From positions 137,955 through 201,954 of the forward strand of contig NZ_QSUU01000003.1 of assembly GCF_003439125.1 (NCBI RefSeq): DNA of 64,000 bases, given 5' to 3'. Numbering within the stretch: the stretch's first letter is position 1; each line of letters starts with the position of its first letter. A model generated the notes under the pieces. It was not told where the DNA came from. It worked only from the letters and a program-made list of their open reading frames with translations, and made no database searches. The position numbers and the translations under genes were made by a program. This DNA comes from Collinsella sp. OM04-5 (GTDB lineage: Bacteria; Actinomycetota; Coriobacteriia; Coriobacteriales; Coriobacteriaceae). This document shows positions 40,104 through 48,577 of this stretch, one piece after another.

Positions 40104-41249
40104 ATGGACCTTGCTGACATCCGCCAGGCCATCGATGGCATCGACACCACGCTCCTCAACAGCTTTGTCGAGCGCATGGACATTGCCACCGAGGTCGCCA
40201 AGTCAAAAATCGAGATGGACAAGGCCGTCTTCGACCCCGCCCGTGAGCGCTCCAAGCTCAACAACCTCGCCAGCCGCGCCCCCGAGCGCTACGAGGCGCA
40301 GACCATCACCCTGTTCCGTCTCCTCATGAGCATGAGCAAGGCCGAGCAGCAGCGCTACATCAACGAGCTCAAGGGCATCACGGTGTCGCAAAAGGCCCAT
40401 GCCACGGCTGCAGCCTCCGACACGCCCTTCCCTCAAACGGCCACCGTCGCCTGCCAGGGTGTTGAGGGCGCTTACAGTCAAATCGCCGCGTGCAAACTCT
40501 TCGACGTGCCCGACATCGCGTTTTTCGAGACCTTCGAGGGCGTTATGCGCGCCGTGCGCGACGGCTTCTGCGAGTTTGGCGTGCTGCCCATCGAGAACTC
40601 CACCGCCGGCTCAGTCAACGCCGTCTACGACCTGCTCGCCCAGTTCGACTTCCACATCGTGCGCTCGCTGCGCCTCAAGATCGACCACAACTTGCTCGTC
40701 AAGCCCGGCACCAAGCTCGCGGGCATACGCGAGGTCTACAGCCACGGTCAGGCCATCGCGCAGTGCGCTAGCTTTATCGAGGCGCACGGCCTGCACGCCA
40801 CCAAGTACCCCAACACCGCCATGTCGGCCGAGATGGTCGCCAGCTCCGAGCGCACCGATGTTGCCGCCATCGCATCGCGCAGCTGCGCCGCACTCTACGG
40901 TCTGGAGGTGCTGGAGCCCAACATCCAGGACTCGGACAACAACTACACGCGCTTTGTCGTCATCAGCCGCGAGCCACGCGTCTACCCCGGTGCCAACCGC
41001 ACCTCGCTTATGATTACCACGGCCAACGAGCCGGGCGCGCTCTATCGCGTACTCGAGCGTTTCTACGCGCTCAATATCAACCTCATCAAGCTCGAGAGCC
41101 GTCCCATCCCCGGGCATGACTTTGAGTTTATGTTCTACTTTGACCTGGACTGCCCCTTTGGTAGCAAGGCCCTCGACGACTTGCTCGACTCCATCGATGA
41201 CGTGTGCGAGAGCTTCACCTACTTTGGCAGCTACACGGAGGTGCTCTAG
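40104..41249 (+). CDS. pheA: Bifunctional chorismate mutase / prephenate dehydratase
   Basis: Converts chorismate to prephenate and then to phenylpyruvate. The 381-residue protein has an N-terminal AroQ-type chorismate mutase helix bundle (about 1-90), a prephenate dehydratase domain (about 110-290, with ACQGVEGAYSQIAACKLF and LPIENSTAGSVNAVYDLL) and a C-terminal ACT domain (about 300-380, TANEPGALYRVLERFYALNI and ESRP), which suggests phenylalanine feedback. The ATG at 40104 follows GAAAGGGG. Its TAG abuts the next ATG. Confidence 0.93.
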   Translation: MDLADIRQAIDGIDTTLLNSFVERMDIATEVAKSKIEMDKAVFDPARERSKLNNLASRAPERYEAQTITLFRLLMSMSKAEQQRYINELKGITVSQKAHATAAASDTPFPQTATVACQGVEGAYSQIAACKLFDVPDIAFFETFEGVMRAVRDGFCEFGVLPIENSTAGSVNAVYDLLAQFDFHIVRSLRLKIDHNLLVKPGTKLAGIREVYSHGQAIAQCASFIEAHGLHATKYPNTAMSAEMVASSERTDVAAIASRSCAALYGLEVLEPNIQDSDNNYTRFVVISREPRVYPGANRTSLMITTANEPGALYRVLERFYALNINLIKLESRPIPGHDFEFMFYFDLDCPFGSKALDDLLDSIDDVCESFTYFGSYTEVL

Positions 41250-42500
41250 ATGACCGATACCGCCGCAACCCGCCCCTACGGCGTGCTGGGCCGCGTGCTG
41301 GGCCACAGCTACACCCCGACCATCTACAAGGAGCTCGCGGGGCTCGAGTACGTACGATTTGAGCGCGAGCCCGAGGATCTTGAGGCCTTTATGACAGGCG
41401 ACGAATGGGAGGGCACCAACGTGACCATCCCCTACAAGCGCGCCGTCATGGACTACCTGGACGAGCTGAGCCCACTCGCCGAGCGCATGGGAAACGTCAA
41501 CACCATCACGCGCCTGCCCGACGGCCGCCTGCGCGGCGACAACACCGACTACTTCGGTTTCCAGTGCTTGGTTGAAGAGCTGGGCGCCCAGGTTGCCGGC
41601 AAGAAGGCCCTCGTGCTCGGTGCCACCGGTGGCGCCGGCACCACTGCCAGCATGGTGCTCGGCGACCTGGGCGCCATCGTCGTGCCGGTCGGCCGTACGA
41701 GCGAAGTCAACTACGACAACATCGCGCAGCAGTCCGATGCCGCCCTGCTCGTCAACTGCACGCCCGCCGGCATGTTCCCCCATTGCCCCGACGCGCCTTG
41801 TACGCTCGAGGGGCTCGATGCGCTCGAGGGCGTCATCGACATTGTCTACAACCCCGCTCGCACGGGACTCATGCTCGAGGCCGAGCGCCGCGGCATCCCC
41901 TACATCGGCGGTCTGCTCATGCTCGTGGCCCAGGCGGCGCAAGCCGTTGAGCGCTACACCGGCCAGGTCACTCCGCGCGAGCGCATTCTGGACGTAACGG
42001 AGCGCCTGTCACGCCGCGAGCAGAACATCGCGCTGATAGGCATGCCGGGCTCGGGCAAGACCCGTGTGGGCGAGCAGATTGCCCTGCTCACGGGGCGAGA
42101 GCACATCGACCTGGACCGCGCCCTCGAGGAGCGCCTGGGCAGGCCCTGCGCCGACTTTATCGTCGAGAGCGGCGAGGCGGCCTTCCGCGAGCAGGAGACG
42201 GCGGTGCTGGCCGGCATCTCCAAGTGCAGCGGCCTGGTGCTTTCCACGGGCGGCGGCGTGGTCACGCGCGACGAGAACTACCCGCTACTGCACCAGAACA
42301 GCCAGATCGTGATGCTCAACCGCAAGCTCGACGAACTCGCCCACAAGGGACGCCCCATCACCGCCCGCGATGGTATCGACAAGCTGGCCGAGCAGCGCAT
42401 GCCGCGCTACCGCGCCTGGGCCGACTACATCATCGACTCGCGCGACTGCGCCGCCAACACCGCCCAAACCCTCCTCGACACCCTCCCACCCGCTCTCTAA
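41250..42500 (+). CDS. aroE-aroK: Fused shikimate dehydrogenase - shikimate kinase
   Basis: One 416-residue chain carrying two non-consecutive pathway activities. Residues 1-245 are AroE, with LGRVLGHSYTP, NVTIPYKRAV (catalytic Lys63), DNTDYFGF (Asp100) and the NADP site LGATGGAG. Residues 255-416 are AroK, with the P-loop GMPGSGKT (264-271), HIDLDRALEERLG and STGGGVVTRDEN. No stop or frameshift separates them. It starts directly after the pheA stop (TAGATG). EPSP synthase follows AroK in the pathway and is upstream in the same operon. Confidence 0.93.
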   Translation: MTDTAATRPYGVLGRVLGHSYTPTIYKELAGLEYVRFEREPEDLEAFMTGDEWEGTNVTIPYKRAVMDYLDELSPLAERMGNVNTITRLPDGRLRGDNTDYFGFQCLVEELGAQVAGKKALVLGATGGAGTTASMVLGDLGAIVVPVGRTSEVNYDNIAQQSDAALLVNCTPAGMFPHCPDAPCTLEGLDALEGVIDIVYNPARTGLMLEAERRGIPYIGGLLMLVAQAAQAVERYTGQVTPRERILDVTERLSRREQNIALIGMPGSGKTRVGEQIALLTGREHIDLDRALEERLGRPCADFIVESGEAAFREQETAVLAGISKCSGLVLSTGGGVVTRDENYPLLHQNSQIVMLNRKLDELAHKGRPITARDGIDKLAEQRMPRYRAWADYIIDSRDCAANTAQTLLDTLPPAL

Positions 42501-42502
42501 TC

Positions 42503-42543
42503 AAAACCACCACAAAGGGGACAGGCAACTTTGTGGTGGTTTT
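42503..42543. repeat. 15-bp perfect hairpin within the aro operon
   Basis: AAAACCACCACAAAG (42503-42517) and CTTTGTGGTGGTTTT (42529-42543) are perfect inverse complements around an 11-nt loop. It lies 3 nt after the aroE-aroK stop and 21 nt before aroQ. It ends in only four T on either strand, so it could be a partial terminator, an RNA-stabilising element or a mobile palindromic repeat. Confidence 0.7.
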
Positions 42544-42564
42544 CCAATCGCAAAGGAAGCAACC

Positions 42565-43002
42565 ATGAAAGCACTCGTCATCAACGGCCCCAACCTCAAC
42601 ATGCTCGGCATTCGCGAGCCGGGCATCTATGGCAGCGACAACTACGACCGTTTAGTGCAGATCTGCCAGGAAGCGGGCGCCGCACAGGGCTTCGACGAGG
42701 TCGAGGTCTTCCAGTCCAACCACGAGGGCAGCATCGTCGACAAGATTCAGGAGGCTTACGGGAAGGTCGACGGCATCGTCATCAACCCGGCGGCATACAC
42801 GCACACGAGCGTCGCGATCCTCGACGCCCTCAAGGCCGTCGCCATCCCTGCCGTCGAGGTCCACATCAGCGCCGTCGAGACCCGCGAGGACTTCCGTCAG
42901 GTGAGCTACGCCCGCCTGGCCTGCTTCGCCACCATCACCGGCGAAGGCCTCCAAGGCTACGCTCACGCGTTAGAGCTGCTGAAAGAGCGTCTCGAAAAGT
43001 AG
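42565..43002 (+). CDS. aroQ: 3-dehydroquinate dehydratase, type II
   Basis: Dehydrates 3-dehydroquinate to 3-dehydroshikimate. The 145-residue protein is a typical type II enzyme with NGPNLNMLGIREPGIYG (catalytic Tyr), QSNHEGSIVDKIQEA, INPAAYTHTSVAI and EVHISAVETREDFR. The ATG at 42565 follows AAAGGAAG. It is last gene of the operon and completes the set needed for chorismate. Confidence 0.95.
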   Translation: MKALVINGPNLNMLGIREPGIYGSDNYDRLVQICQEAGAAQGFDEVEVFQSNHEGSIVDKIQEAYGKVDGIVINPAAYTHTSVAILDALKAVAIPAVEVHISAVETREDFRQVSYARLACFATITGEGLQGYAHALELLKERLEK

Positions 43003-43047
43003 CCTCGCGAGCAAATCCATCAACGCGATTCGCACGCCAATAATGCC

Positions 43048-43083
43048 AGTGCCGCCAGCAGCAACCTCACTACTGGCGGCACT
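43048..43083 (+). terminator. Terminator of the aro operon
   Basis: AGTGCCGCCAG (43048-43058) and CTGGCGGCACT (43073-43083) form an 11-bp perfect stem with a 14-nt loop, followed by TTATTA. ATGCCAG (43043-43049) and CTGGCAT (43090-43096) form an outer alternative pairing that overlaps the next promoter's -10. Confidence 0.75.
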
Positions 43084-43095
43084 TTATTACTGGCA

Positions 43096-43101
43096 TATAA
43101 T
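43096..43101 (+). promoter_or_regulatory. -10 box for the first DUF4869/P-loop module
   Basis: A perfect TATAAT lies 32 nt upstream of the DUF4869 start. No good -35 is found because the position is occupied by the aro terminator stem. Confidence 0.5.
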
Positions 43102-43132
43102 CGTTGCAGTCACAAAACGTCTGGAGACGCTC

Positions 43133-43582
43133 ATGTTAAGCATCCATCTGGGAGATTACCCCCGTTCCATCTACGATACCGAAACCTATTTTAGGAACTC
43201 ATACCTGGATTCCTGGTTCGAGGACCCTATGGCAGCGCAGATGATTAAAGGCGTTGACGGTTCAGAGCTCATCGGCCCCCACAACATCATCAGCAAACAG
43301 CTCGGTTCGATTACGCCCCTCGAGCTTTCCGGCGGCGTTAAAACGCTACTTCTGGTGCGCAATCTCCCAAACATGGTGTTCAATGCATCCACTTGCGGAG
43401 ATAACTGCGCCCGCTGGCTGCTCAAAATTGGCAAAGAACAGGATGTGCTGGTAACCCTTTACCACATCATGAAATTCCCCTGGAAGCATTTTGAGATTCG
43501 CATTAATAACGATGGCCGCATCGTTAGAAACATGCAGGAGTTTGTCGGCGCCACGAATGACTTTTTGGATGTTGATGAGTAA
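43133..43582 (+). CDS. DUF4869-type protein, module copy 1
   Basis: A 149-residue protein of unknown function. The ATG at 43133 follows GGAGA. It begins MLSIHLGDYPRSIYDTETYF and contains SPLELSGGVKTLLL-like and NMVFNASTCGDNCARWLL blocks, which fit my memory of DUF4869. There is no signal peptide or membrane segment. The C-terminal half alternates strands with an HxxxxFP/G region. Its stop codon shares a base with the next gene's ATG (TAATG, 43580-43584), so the two are translationally coupled. A diverged paralogue lies at 55622-56059, with the LSGGVKTLLL and FNASTCGDNC blocks identical. Confidence 0.75.
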   Translation: MLSIHLGDYPRSIYDTETYFRNSYLDSWFEDPMAAQMIKGVDGSELIGPHNIISKQLGSITPLELSGGVKTLLLVRNLPNMVFNASTCGDNCARWLLKIGKEQDVLVTLYHIMKFPWKHFEIRINNDGRIVRNMQEFVGATNDFLDVDE

Positions 43583-44580
43583 TGAAGGGAACACACACTG
43601 TTGTCGTGGAGCGCGCAAAAGTCAAATACACGCTCACCTTTAAACGCAATATTTCCTTCATCCGTGGCAACAGCGGCACGGGCAAAACGACGCTCATCTC
43701 GATGATTCGCGACTACAACGACCGAGGACCGGAAAGCGGCGTTGCACTTAGCTCCGACGTGCCTTGCGAAACGCTTTCCGGCAGACGCTGGGAGCGCGAG
43801 CTGTCGATCATCGAAGATTCAATCGTCTTTCTAGATGAGGGCAACGAGTTTATCTACTCAAAGGACTTCGCCAAAGCCGTAAACGGCTCATCCAACTATT
43901 TTGTCCTGATATCTCGTCGAGACGCCAGCGAACTCCCCTACAGTGTCAACGAAATCCTAAAGCTGGTAAACACCACGAGTAAAACAATCAATGGCCGAAA
44001 GAGCGATAAACGCTTCTACTCGGTAACAAAACCGATATACAGCCACACGGCAAGCATGCTATATCAGGACCTAAATGTTGGATTCGAAATACCCGATGCC
44101 GTGGTTGTGGAGGACAGCAAGTCTGGTTATCAGTTTTACAACGCTCTTTGCAAACGGCTCGGAATCCCCTGCTATACGGCCACCGGCGTTGCGAATCTAA
44201 AACGTACGATTCACGAATGCCCCGAGCAAAACGTTCTTGCCATAGGAGACGGCGCAGCGTTTGGTCCCTACATCGAAAAAGTGCTCGGACAGCGCGTTTA
44301 CAAGAACGTACGCTTGTTCCTCCCCGAATCATTCGAGTGGACACTCCTGCAATCTGGCCTCATTCCCAGTAACGATATCTTAAAAATCCTCGAGGATCCC
44401 TCAAGCTATATCGAAAGCCGCGACTACCTGAGCTGGGAGCGGTTCTTCACCGACGTATTGATCAAGTACTCGGCAGACACTCGCTACGTCTACAGAAAGG
44501 CACGGCTCAACGAGCAGTACCTAAAGCCGCAGGCGATGGATGCAGTTGCAAGCGTCTTGCCCGAGTGTCTGAAGGCGTAA
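43582..44580 (+). CDS. P-loop NTPase paired with DUF4869, module copy 1
   Basis: A 332-residue protein of unknown function. It has a Walker A motif GNSGTGKTT (29-37), a Walker B-like IVFLDEG (81-87) and the strand NYFVLISRRD (105-114). The second half has an acidic pair in VVVEDSKSGYQF (174-185) and IGDGAAFG (221-228), about 45 residues apart, which could be a degenerate Toprim-like nuclease fold; LPESFEWTLLQSG follows (247-259). I do not recognise a named family. Paralogue: 54638-55612. The last codons and stop lie inside a large palindrome. Confidence 0.75.
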   Translation: MKGTHTVVVERAKVKYTLTFKRNISFIRGNSGTGKTTLISMIRDYNDRGPESGVALSSDVPCETLSGRRWERELSIIEDSIVFLDEGNEFIYSKDFAKAVNGSSNYFVLISRRDASELPYSVNEILKLVNTTSKTINGRKSDKRFYSVTKPIYSHTASMLYQDLNVGFEIPDAVVVEDSKSGYQFYNALCKRLGIPCYTATGVANLKRTIHECPEQNVLAIGDGAAFGPYIEKVLGQRVYKNVRLFLPESFEWTLLQSGLIPSNDILKILEDPSSYIESRDYLSWERFFTDVLIKYSADTRYVYRKARLNEQYLKPQAMDAVASVLPECLKA

Positions 44581-44631
44581 TTAAAAGTGGGGAGGACCAA
44601 CTTGGTCCTCCCCACTTTTAATTACGCCTTC
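44571..44631. terminator. Perfect 61-bp palindromic bidirectional terminator
   Basis: Bases 44571-44600 are the exact inverse complement of 44602-44631, with one base between. Each arm contains AAGGCGTAATTAAAAGTGGG, so the last two sense codons and the TAA stop of both convergent genes (P-loop NTPase on plus, acyltransferase on minus) are themselves part of the symmetry. Each strand ends the inner stem with ACTTTT. Confidence 0.85.
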
Positions 44632-45608
44632 CTGATCACGTATGCCAGGCCGATATCGCAGGCGCAACGTACGATTGATGCAAAGAGCCACGATGTTGGC
44701 AGCGTCATAAGTAGAGGCATCGTCTGCCAAGGGATAAACCAATCGACCGCGTGGATTGCAAAGATTGCCAGACTGGCTTGTCCGCAAAACACGAGTCCTC
44801 GCTCAAAGGACCCCAAAACCGGCACGTCTTTCAACTTCTCCAACGCCATCGAAACCCAACAGACGCAGTAGCTACCCGCAACAGCAGCAACCGTCGCAAC
44901 AACAAATCCATCCACGCGGCGGCTCGAAAGCTCAAGCCCACTCAGCGCGGCAAGGACGAGCCAAGCAACACCGGCTCCAATAAACAGCAGAGGCTTGCTC
45001 ACGCTCGGCTCCAGCCCCCTTTGGCGCGCCATATAACCAATCCACATCAGCAAGACGATATAGCAGCTCAAATCCAAATCGAGCGGCAGGTAAGCACCAA
45101 AATAGCGAGACACGCTCAAACCGCAAAAGGCAATCGAGGCACAGACAACGCCCTGCCAAACAACCCCAATCCCGCCGCGATCAAACAGCCGCACAAGCGC
45201 ATTAAACAGCAGGCGCGACGTAAACAGCGCCGCCAAAAACCATGCCATGCCAACGGCAGCGACACCAAGCCCAGGGACATCAACGCCCGAAGCAAACACA
45301 AGCATCTTAAACCCCGCAACCAGCGTACCGTTCGTCAAAGGAACACCGCTCATCAAGAACGTCGGCACCTGCCACGCCAGTGCAAGAACCACATACGGCA
45401 CCAGCAGGCGTGACACCGAACCACTCAGCAGCTCACGCCACGGCTTCGGCCTAAACGTATACCCGGCAAGAATAAAGAACAACGGCATGTGAAACGAGAA
45501 GATCGCGTGTCGCAAGGGAGAGGGATTTGGAACGGTGTGCCCCACAATGACCAGAATAATTGCGATCCCCTTTGCAATATCAATCCAGTCGAGCCTTTTG
45601 CTTCCCAT
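44622..45608 (-). CDS. Acyltransferase 3 family membrane protein
   Basis: A 328-residue integral membrane protein with about ten hydrophobic segments. The N-terminus RLDWIDIAKGIAIILVIVGH, with a conserved His, and FSFHMPLFFILAGYTF are signatures of the Acyltransferase_3 family, which O-acetylates or otherwise acylates surface sugars. The ATG at 45608 follows GAAGGG. Its position beside polysaccharide genes suggests it decorates the exported glycan. The stop codon is in the 61-bp palindrome. Confidence 0.88.
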   Translation of the reverse strand: MGSKRLDWIDIAKGIAIILVIVGHTVPNPSPLRHAIFSFHMPLFFILAGYTFRPKPWRELLSGSVSRLLVPYVVLALAWQVPTFLMSGVPLTNGTLVAGFKMLVFASGVDVPGLGVAAVGMAWFLAALFTSRLLFNALVRLFDRGGIGVVWQGVVCASIAFCGLSVSRYFGAYLPLDLDLSCYIVLLMWIGYMARQRGLEPSVSKPLLFIGAGVAWLVLAALSGLELSSRRVDGFVVATVAAVAGSYCVCWVSMALEKLKDVPVLGSFERGLVFCGQASLAIFAIHAVDWFIPWQTMPLLMTLPTSWLFASIVRCACDIGLAYVIRKA

Positions 45609-45641
45609 TGCGAACCCTTCAAAACCGCAGCACACAAGATG

Positions 45642-45674
45642 AAAAAAGCCCAGACCACCTAGCGGTCCGGGCTT
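45642..45674 (-). terminator. Terminator after tRNA-Arg(TCT)
   Basis: On the minus strand AAGCCCGGACC folds with GGTCTGGGCTT (one G-U) and runs into TTTTTTC. It separates the tRNA from the acyltransferase gene. Confidence 0.85.
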
Positions 45675-45683
45675 AATAAACGA

Positions 45684-45760
45684 TGGTGCTCCATGGCGGA
45701 TTCGAACCGTCGACCTTGGGATTAGAAGTCCCCTGCTCTATCCAACTGAGCTAATGGAGC
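45684..45760 (-). tRNA. tRNA-Arg (anticodon TCT)
   Basis: The 77-nt cloverleaf reads on the minus strand. The acceptor GCTCCAT pairs with ATGGAGC, the D-arm is AGCTCAGTTGGATAGAGC, and the anticodon loop CTTCTAA gives anticodon TCT. The T-arm holds GGTTCGAATCC, and CCA is encoded. Confidence 0.93.
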
Positions 45761-45814
45761 AAATAACCGCACGCCCAAACAAGCACAAGCCTGTCAGGCG
45801 CAAGTAATTATAAC

Positions 45815-46582
45815 CTAGTTGAACTGCTCGCGGTACGCCTTGCAGACCTCATCGACCGGACCGTCCATGCGAAGGTCACCCTTCTCAATCCAAACGGCAC
45901 GCTGGCAGATGCGCTCAACCTGCTCCATAGAGTGCGAAACGAACAGAACCGTCACGTCACCGCTCTGGATAAAGTGCTGGATGCGGGCCTCGCACTTCTG
46001 CTGGAAGAACACATCACCGACGGACAGCGTCTCGTCAACGATTAGAATATCGGGCTCGGTAATCGTCGCGATTGCAAAGGCGATACGCGCCACCATGCCC
46101 GAGGAGAAGTTCTTAAGCGGCATATCGACAAAGTTCTGCAGCTCAGCGAACTCGATAATGCCGTCAAAGTTGGCGTCGATGAACTCCTTGGTATAGCCGA
46201 GCAGGGCACCGTTCAGATAGATGTTCTCGCGGGCAGTCAGCTCGGGGTCAAAGCCGGCACCAAGCTCAATCAGCGGCGCGATGTTACCGTGCACCTTAAC
46301 ACTGCCCTCGCTAGGCTCAAGCACGCCAGCGATAATCTTGAGCATCGTAGACTTGCCGGAGCCATTGGTGCCGACCAGACCCACGACCTCGCCACGATGA
46401 ATATCGAACGAGATGTGCTTAAGCGCCCTAAACTCCTCAAAGAACAGCTCGTGCTTGGCAAGCTTGATGAAGTACTCCTTGAGGTTGGTCAGCGACTCGG
46501 ACGCCATGTTAAAGATCATGGTGACGTCGTCGACCTCGACAGCCAGAGGCTGCTCGCTGTAATCAACAACAGATTCAGTCAT
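45815..46582 (-). CDS. ABC-2 polysaccharide exporter, ATP-binding subunit
   Basis: Energises export of a surface polysaccharide or teichoic-acid-like polymer. The 255-residue protein has Walker A GTNGSGKST, the signature-region LKNFSSGMVARIAFAIAT, Walker B ILIVDETLSVGD and the switch His in FVSHSMEQVERIC. It resembles Wzt/TagH/RfbE-type subunits but lacks the C-terminal carbohydrate-binding domain of long Wzt forms. The ATG at 46582 follows AAGGAG. It lies 11 nt after the permease gene stop. Confidence 0.92.
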   Translation of the reverse strand: MTESVVDYSEQPLAVEVDDVTMIFNMASESLTNLKEYFIKLAKHELFFEEFRALKHISFDIHRGEVVGLVGTNGSGKSTMLKIIAGVLEPSEGSVKVHGNIAPLIELGAGFDPELTARENIYLNGALLGYTKEFIDANFDGIIEFAELQNFVDMPLKNFSSGMVARIAFAIATITEPDILIVDETLSVGDVFFQQKCEARIQHFIQSGDVTVLFVSHSMEQVERICQRAVWIEKGDLRMDGPVDEVCKAYREQFN

Positions 46583-46593
46583 CACAGCACTCC

Positions 46594-47439
46594 TTAGATG
46601 TAGAGGATGAACTTGCGCTCGGACTTATGGAACACGGTGTAGCCAATAACAAGCGCAAGGACCGCCCAAGCGACGCACATACCAAACGTCAAAAGCGAGG
46701 GCGTAGTCTGGAACAGGAAGATATCACGCATAAACTGCAGGTAGTTGTACATGGGGTTCGCATACACCAAGATCCGAACGATATGCGGCATCTGAGCAAC
46801 AAAGTCGGTCGTCCAGAAAATAGGCGTGATATAGGTCCAAGCCGTGATGACAACACTCCACAGATGCATAACGTCGCGGAAAAAGACCGTGAGGGCCGAG
46901 AGCATCATGCCCAAGCCCATGCAGAAGCACATAAGCAGCAGCAGGCAGACCGGCAGCAGAATCAGGTGCCAAGAAGGCATAACATGGAACCACAGCATGA
47001 CGATGGCAACGGCGACCAGCGAGAAGGCAAAGTTAACCAGCGAGAAGAGCACCTTCTGTACTGGGAAGACCCAACGGTGCACCTTAACCTTCTTGAGCAG
47101 CGGGGCAGCACCCACGATCGACGTCAGGGCCTGGTTCGTAGACTCGGACATGACGGCAAAGGTAACGTTACCCACGATCAAGTACAGCGGGTACATCTCG
47201 GGCGTAATCGAGCCATTGCGGCCCTGGGCAAAAATCGTCGAGAACACGATGGCCATGACGATCATCATCAGAAGCGGGTTGAGCACCGACCATGCGACGC
47301 CCAGAACGCTACGACGATACTTGATCTTAAAATCCTTGGTAACCAGCTGACGAAGGATAAACGCGTCCTTCTCAAATTCGTTCTTAGCAAACGTCGCAGG
47401 CAGACTGCGAGCTTCTTGTTGCTTTGTCTGATCCGACAC
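46594..47439 (-). CDS. ABC-2 polysaccharide exporter, permease subunit
   Basis: Membrane channel partner of the preceding ATPase. The GTG at 47439 is chosen because AAAGGAG lies 8 nt upstream; the open frame extends to 47502 without a ribosome site. The 281-residue protein has six membrane segments and the family's N-terminal amphipathic region LVTKDFKIKYRRSVLGVAWSVLNPL, plus YANPMYNYLQFMRD. Divergent TATACT boxes at 47484-47479 (minus) and 47564-47569 (plus) lie in the gap to the next gene. Confidence 0.9.
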   Translation of the reverse strand: MSDQTKQQEARSLPATFAKNEFEKDAFILRQLVTKDFKIKYRRSVLGVAWSVLNPLLMMIVMAIVFSTIFAQGRNGSITPEMYPLYLIVGNVTFAVMSESTNQALTSIVGAAPLLKKVKVHRWVFPVQKVLFSLVNFAFSLVAVAIVMLWFHVMPSWHLILLPVCLLLLMCFCMGLGMMLSALTVFFRDVMHLWSVVITAWTYITPIFWTTDFVAQMPHIVRILVYANPMYNYLQFMRDIFLFQTTPSLLTFGMCVAWAVLALVIGYTVFHKSERKFILYI

Positions 47440-47540
47440 GGATGCAACTCCTTTACTCGTAATCGTTGACAAACGAACAGTATAGACCCGACGGCCATGC
47501 AAACGATTCGCGCAACAAAACTGGAGAACTAACCCACATC

Positions 47541-47569
47541 TTAGGATGACAAGCCCAAACGGCTATACT
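47541..47569 (+). promoter_or_regulatory. Promoter of the GT2-GT2-YfhO genes
   Basis: TTAGGA (47541-47546) and TATACT (47564-47569) are 17 nt apart and 30 nt upstream of the GTG start at 47600. Confidence 0.5.
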
Positions 47570-47599
47570 TTCAAGGATTGATTGTATAAGGAGCATTGA

Positions 47600-48571
47600 G
47601 TGAATTCTAAATCCATCGCCGTCATCATCCCTTGCTACAACGAAGCGCTCACGATTGGTAAGGTCATCGACGACTTTCACCGCGAGCTTCCGCAAGCGAC
47701 GGTCTATGTCTATGACAACAACTCGTCGGACGATACCTCACGCATCGCCACCGAGCACGGCGCCACGGTCCGCTTTGAACCCCGTCAGGGAAAGGGCAAC
47801 GTGTGCCGCCAGATGTTTCGCGACATCGACGCCGATTGCTACCTGATGGTCGACGGAGACGACACCTACCCCGCCGAGGCGGCCAAAGCCCTCTGCGAGC
47901 CCATCCTTAACGGCACGGCCGATATGACCGTAGGCGACCGCCTTTCCAACGGCACCTACGCCGAGGAGAACAAGCGCGCATTCCACGGCTTTGGCAACAA
48001 TCTGGTCCGCGCCATGATCAAGTGGATCTATGGTTACAGCTTCGATGACGTCATGACCGGCTACCGCGCCATGAGCCGCCCGTTCGTTAAAACCTTCCCT
48101 GTGCTTTCCGAGGGCTTCCAAATCGAAACCGAGCTCTCGATCCACGCCGTCGACCACCGTTGGCGCATCAAAGATGTGCCCATCGAGTACCGCGACCGTC
48201 CGGAAGGCTCCGAGTCCAAGCTCAATACCGTGAGCGACGGCATTAAAGTCGTCGCGATGATCGGCACGCTGTTCAAGGACTACCGCCCGCTGAAGTTCTT
48301 CAGCCTCGTCGCGCTTCTGTTTGCGGTAATCGGCCTTGCCCTGGGCATGCCCATCGTTGTCGAGTATTTCCAGACCGGTCTGGTCCCGCGCTTCCCCACC
48401 GCCATACTCGCCGCGTCGTTTATGTTCCTGTGCGGTCTGAGCCTTGCGACCGGATTCATCCTGGATTCCGTGGCAAAGGTCGAAAAAAAGCAGTGGGAGG
48501 TCAACGTGTACAGCAAGTACGCCTACGACGACCAGCCCTGCCACCCTACTTCCAAGCCAAGCGAGAGGTAA
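47600..48571 (+). CDS. GT2 family glycosyltransferase (membrane-anchored)
   Basis: Resembles dolichol-phosphate/undecaprenyl-phosphate sugar transferases. The 323-residue protein starts with AVIIPCYNEALTIGKVIDDF, has the metal-binding DGDDTYP, the acceptor-side DVMTGYRAMSR and two C-terminal membrane segments (about 235-260 and 270-295). The start is GTG behind AAGGAG. It is followed 6 nt later by another GT2 gene. Confidence 0.88.
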   Translation: MNSKSIAVIIPCYNEALTIGKVIDDFHRELPQATVYVYDNNSSDDTSRIATEHGATVRFEPRQGKGNVCRQMFRDIDADCYLMVDGDDTYPAEAAKALCEPILNGTADMTVGDRLSNGTYAEENKRAFHGFGNNLVRAMIKWIYGYSFDDVMTGYRAMSRPFVKTFPVLSEGFQIETELSIHAVDHRWRIKDVPIEYRDRPEGSESKLNTVSDGIKVVAMIGTLFKDYRPLKFFSLVALLFAVIGLALGMPIVVEYFQTGLVPRFPTAILAASFMFLCGLSLATGFILDSVAKVEKKQWEVNVYSKYAYDDQPCHPTSKPSER

Positions 48572-48577
48572 ACCACC

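Noticed and set aside
34284..45760. The two tRNA-Arg genes as attachment sites of one integrative element spanning the aro operon.
   Set aside because: No integrase, no repeat of a tRNA 3' end and no mobile-element genes were found, and the aro operon is core metabolism.
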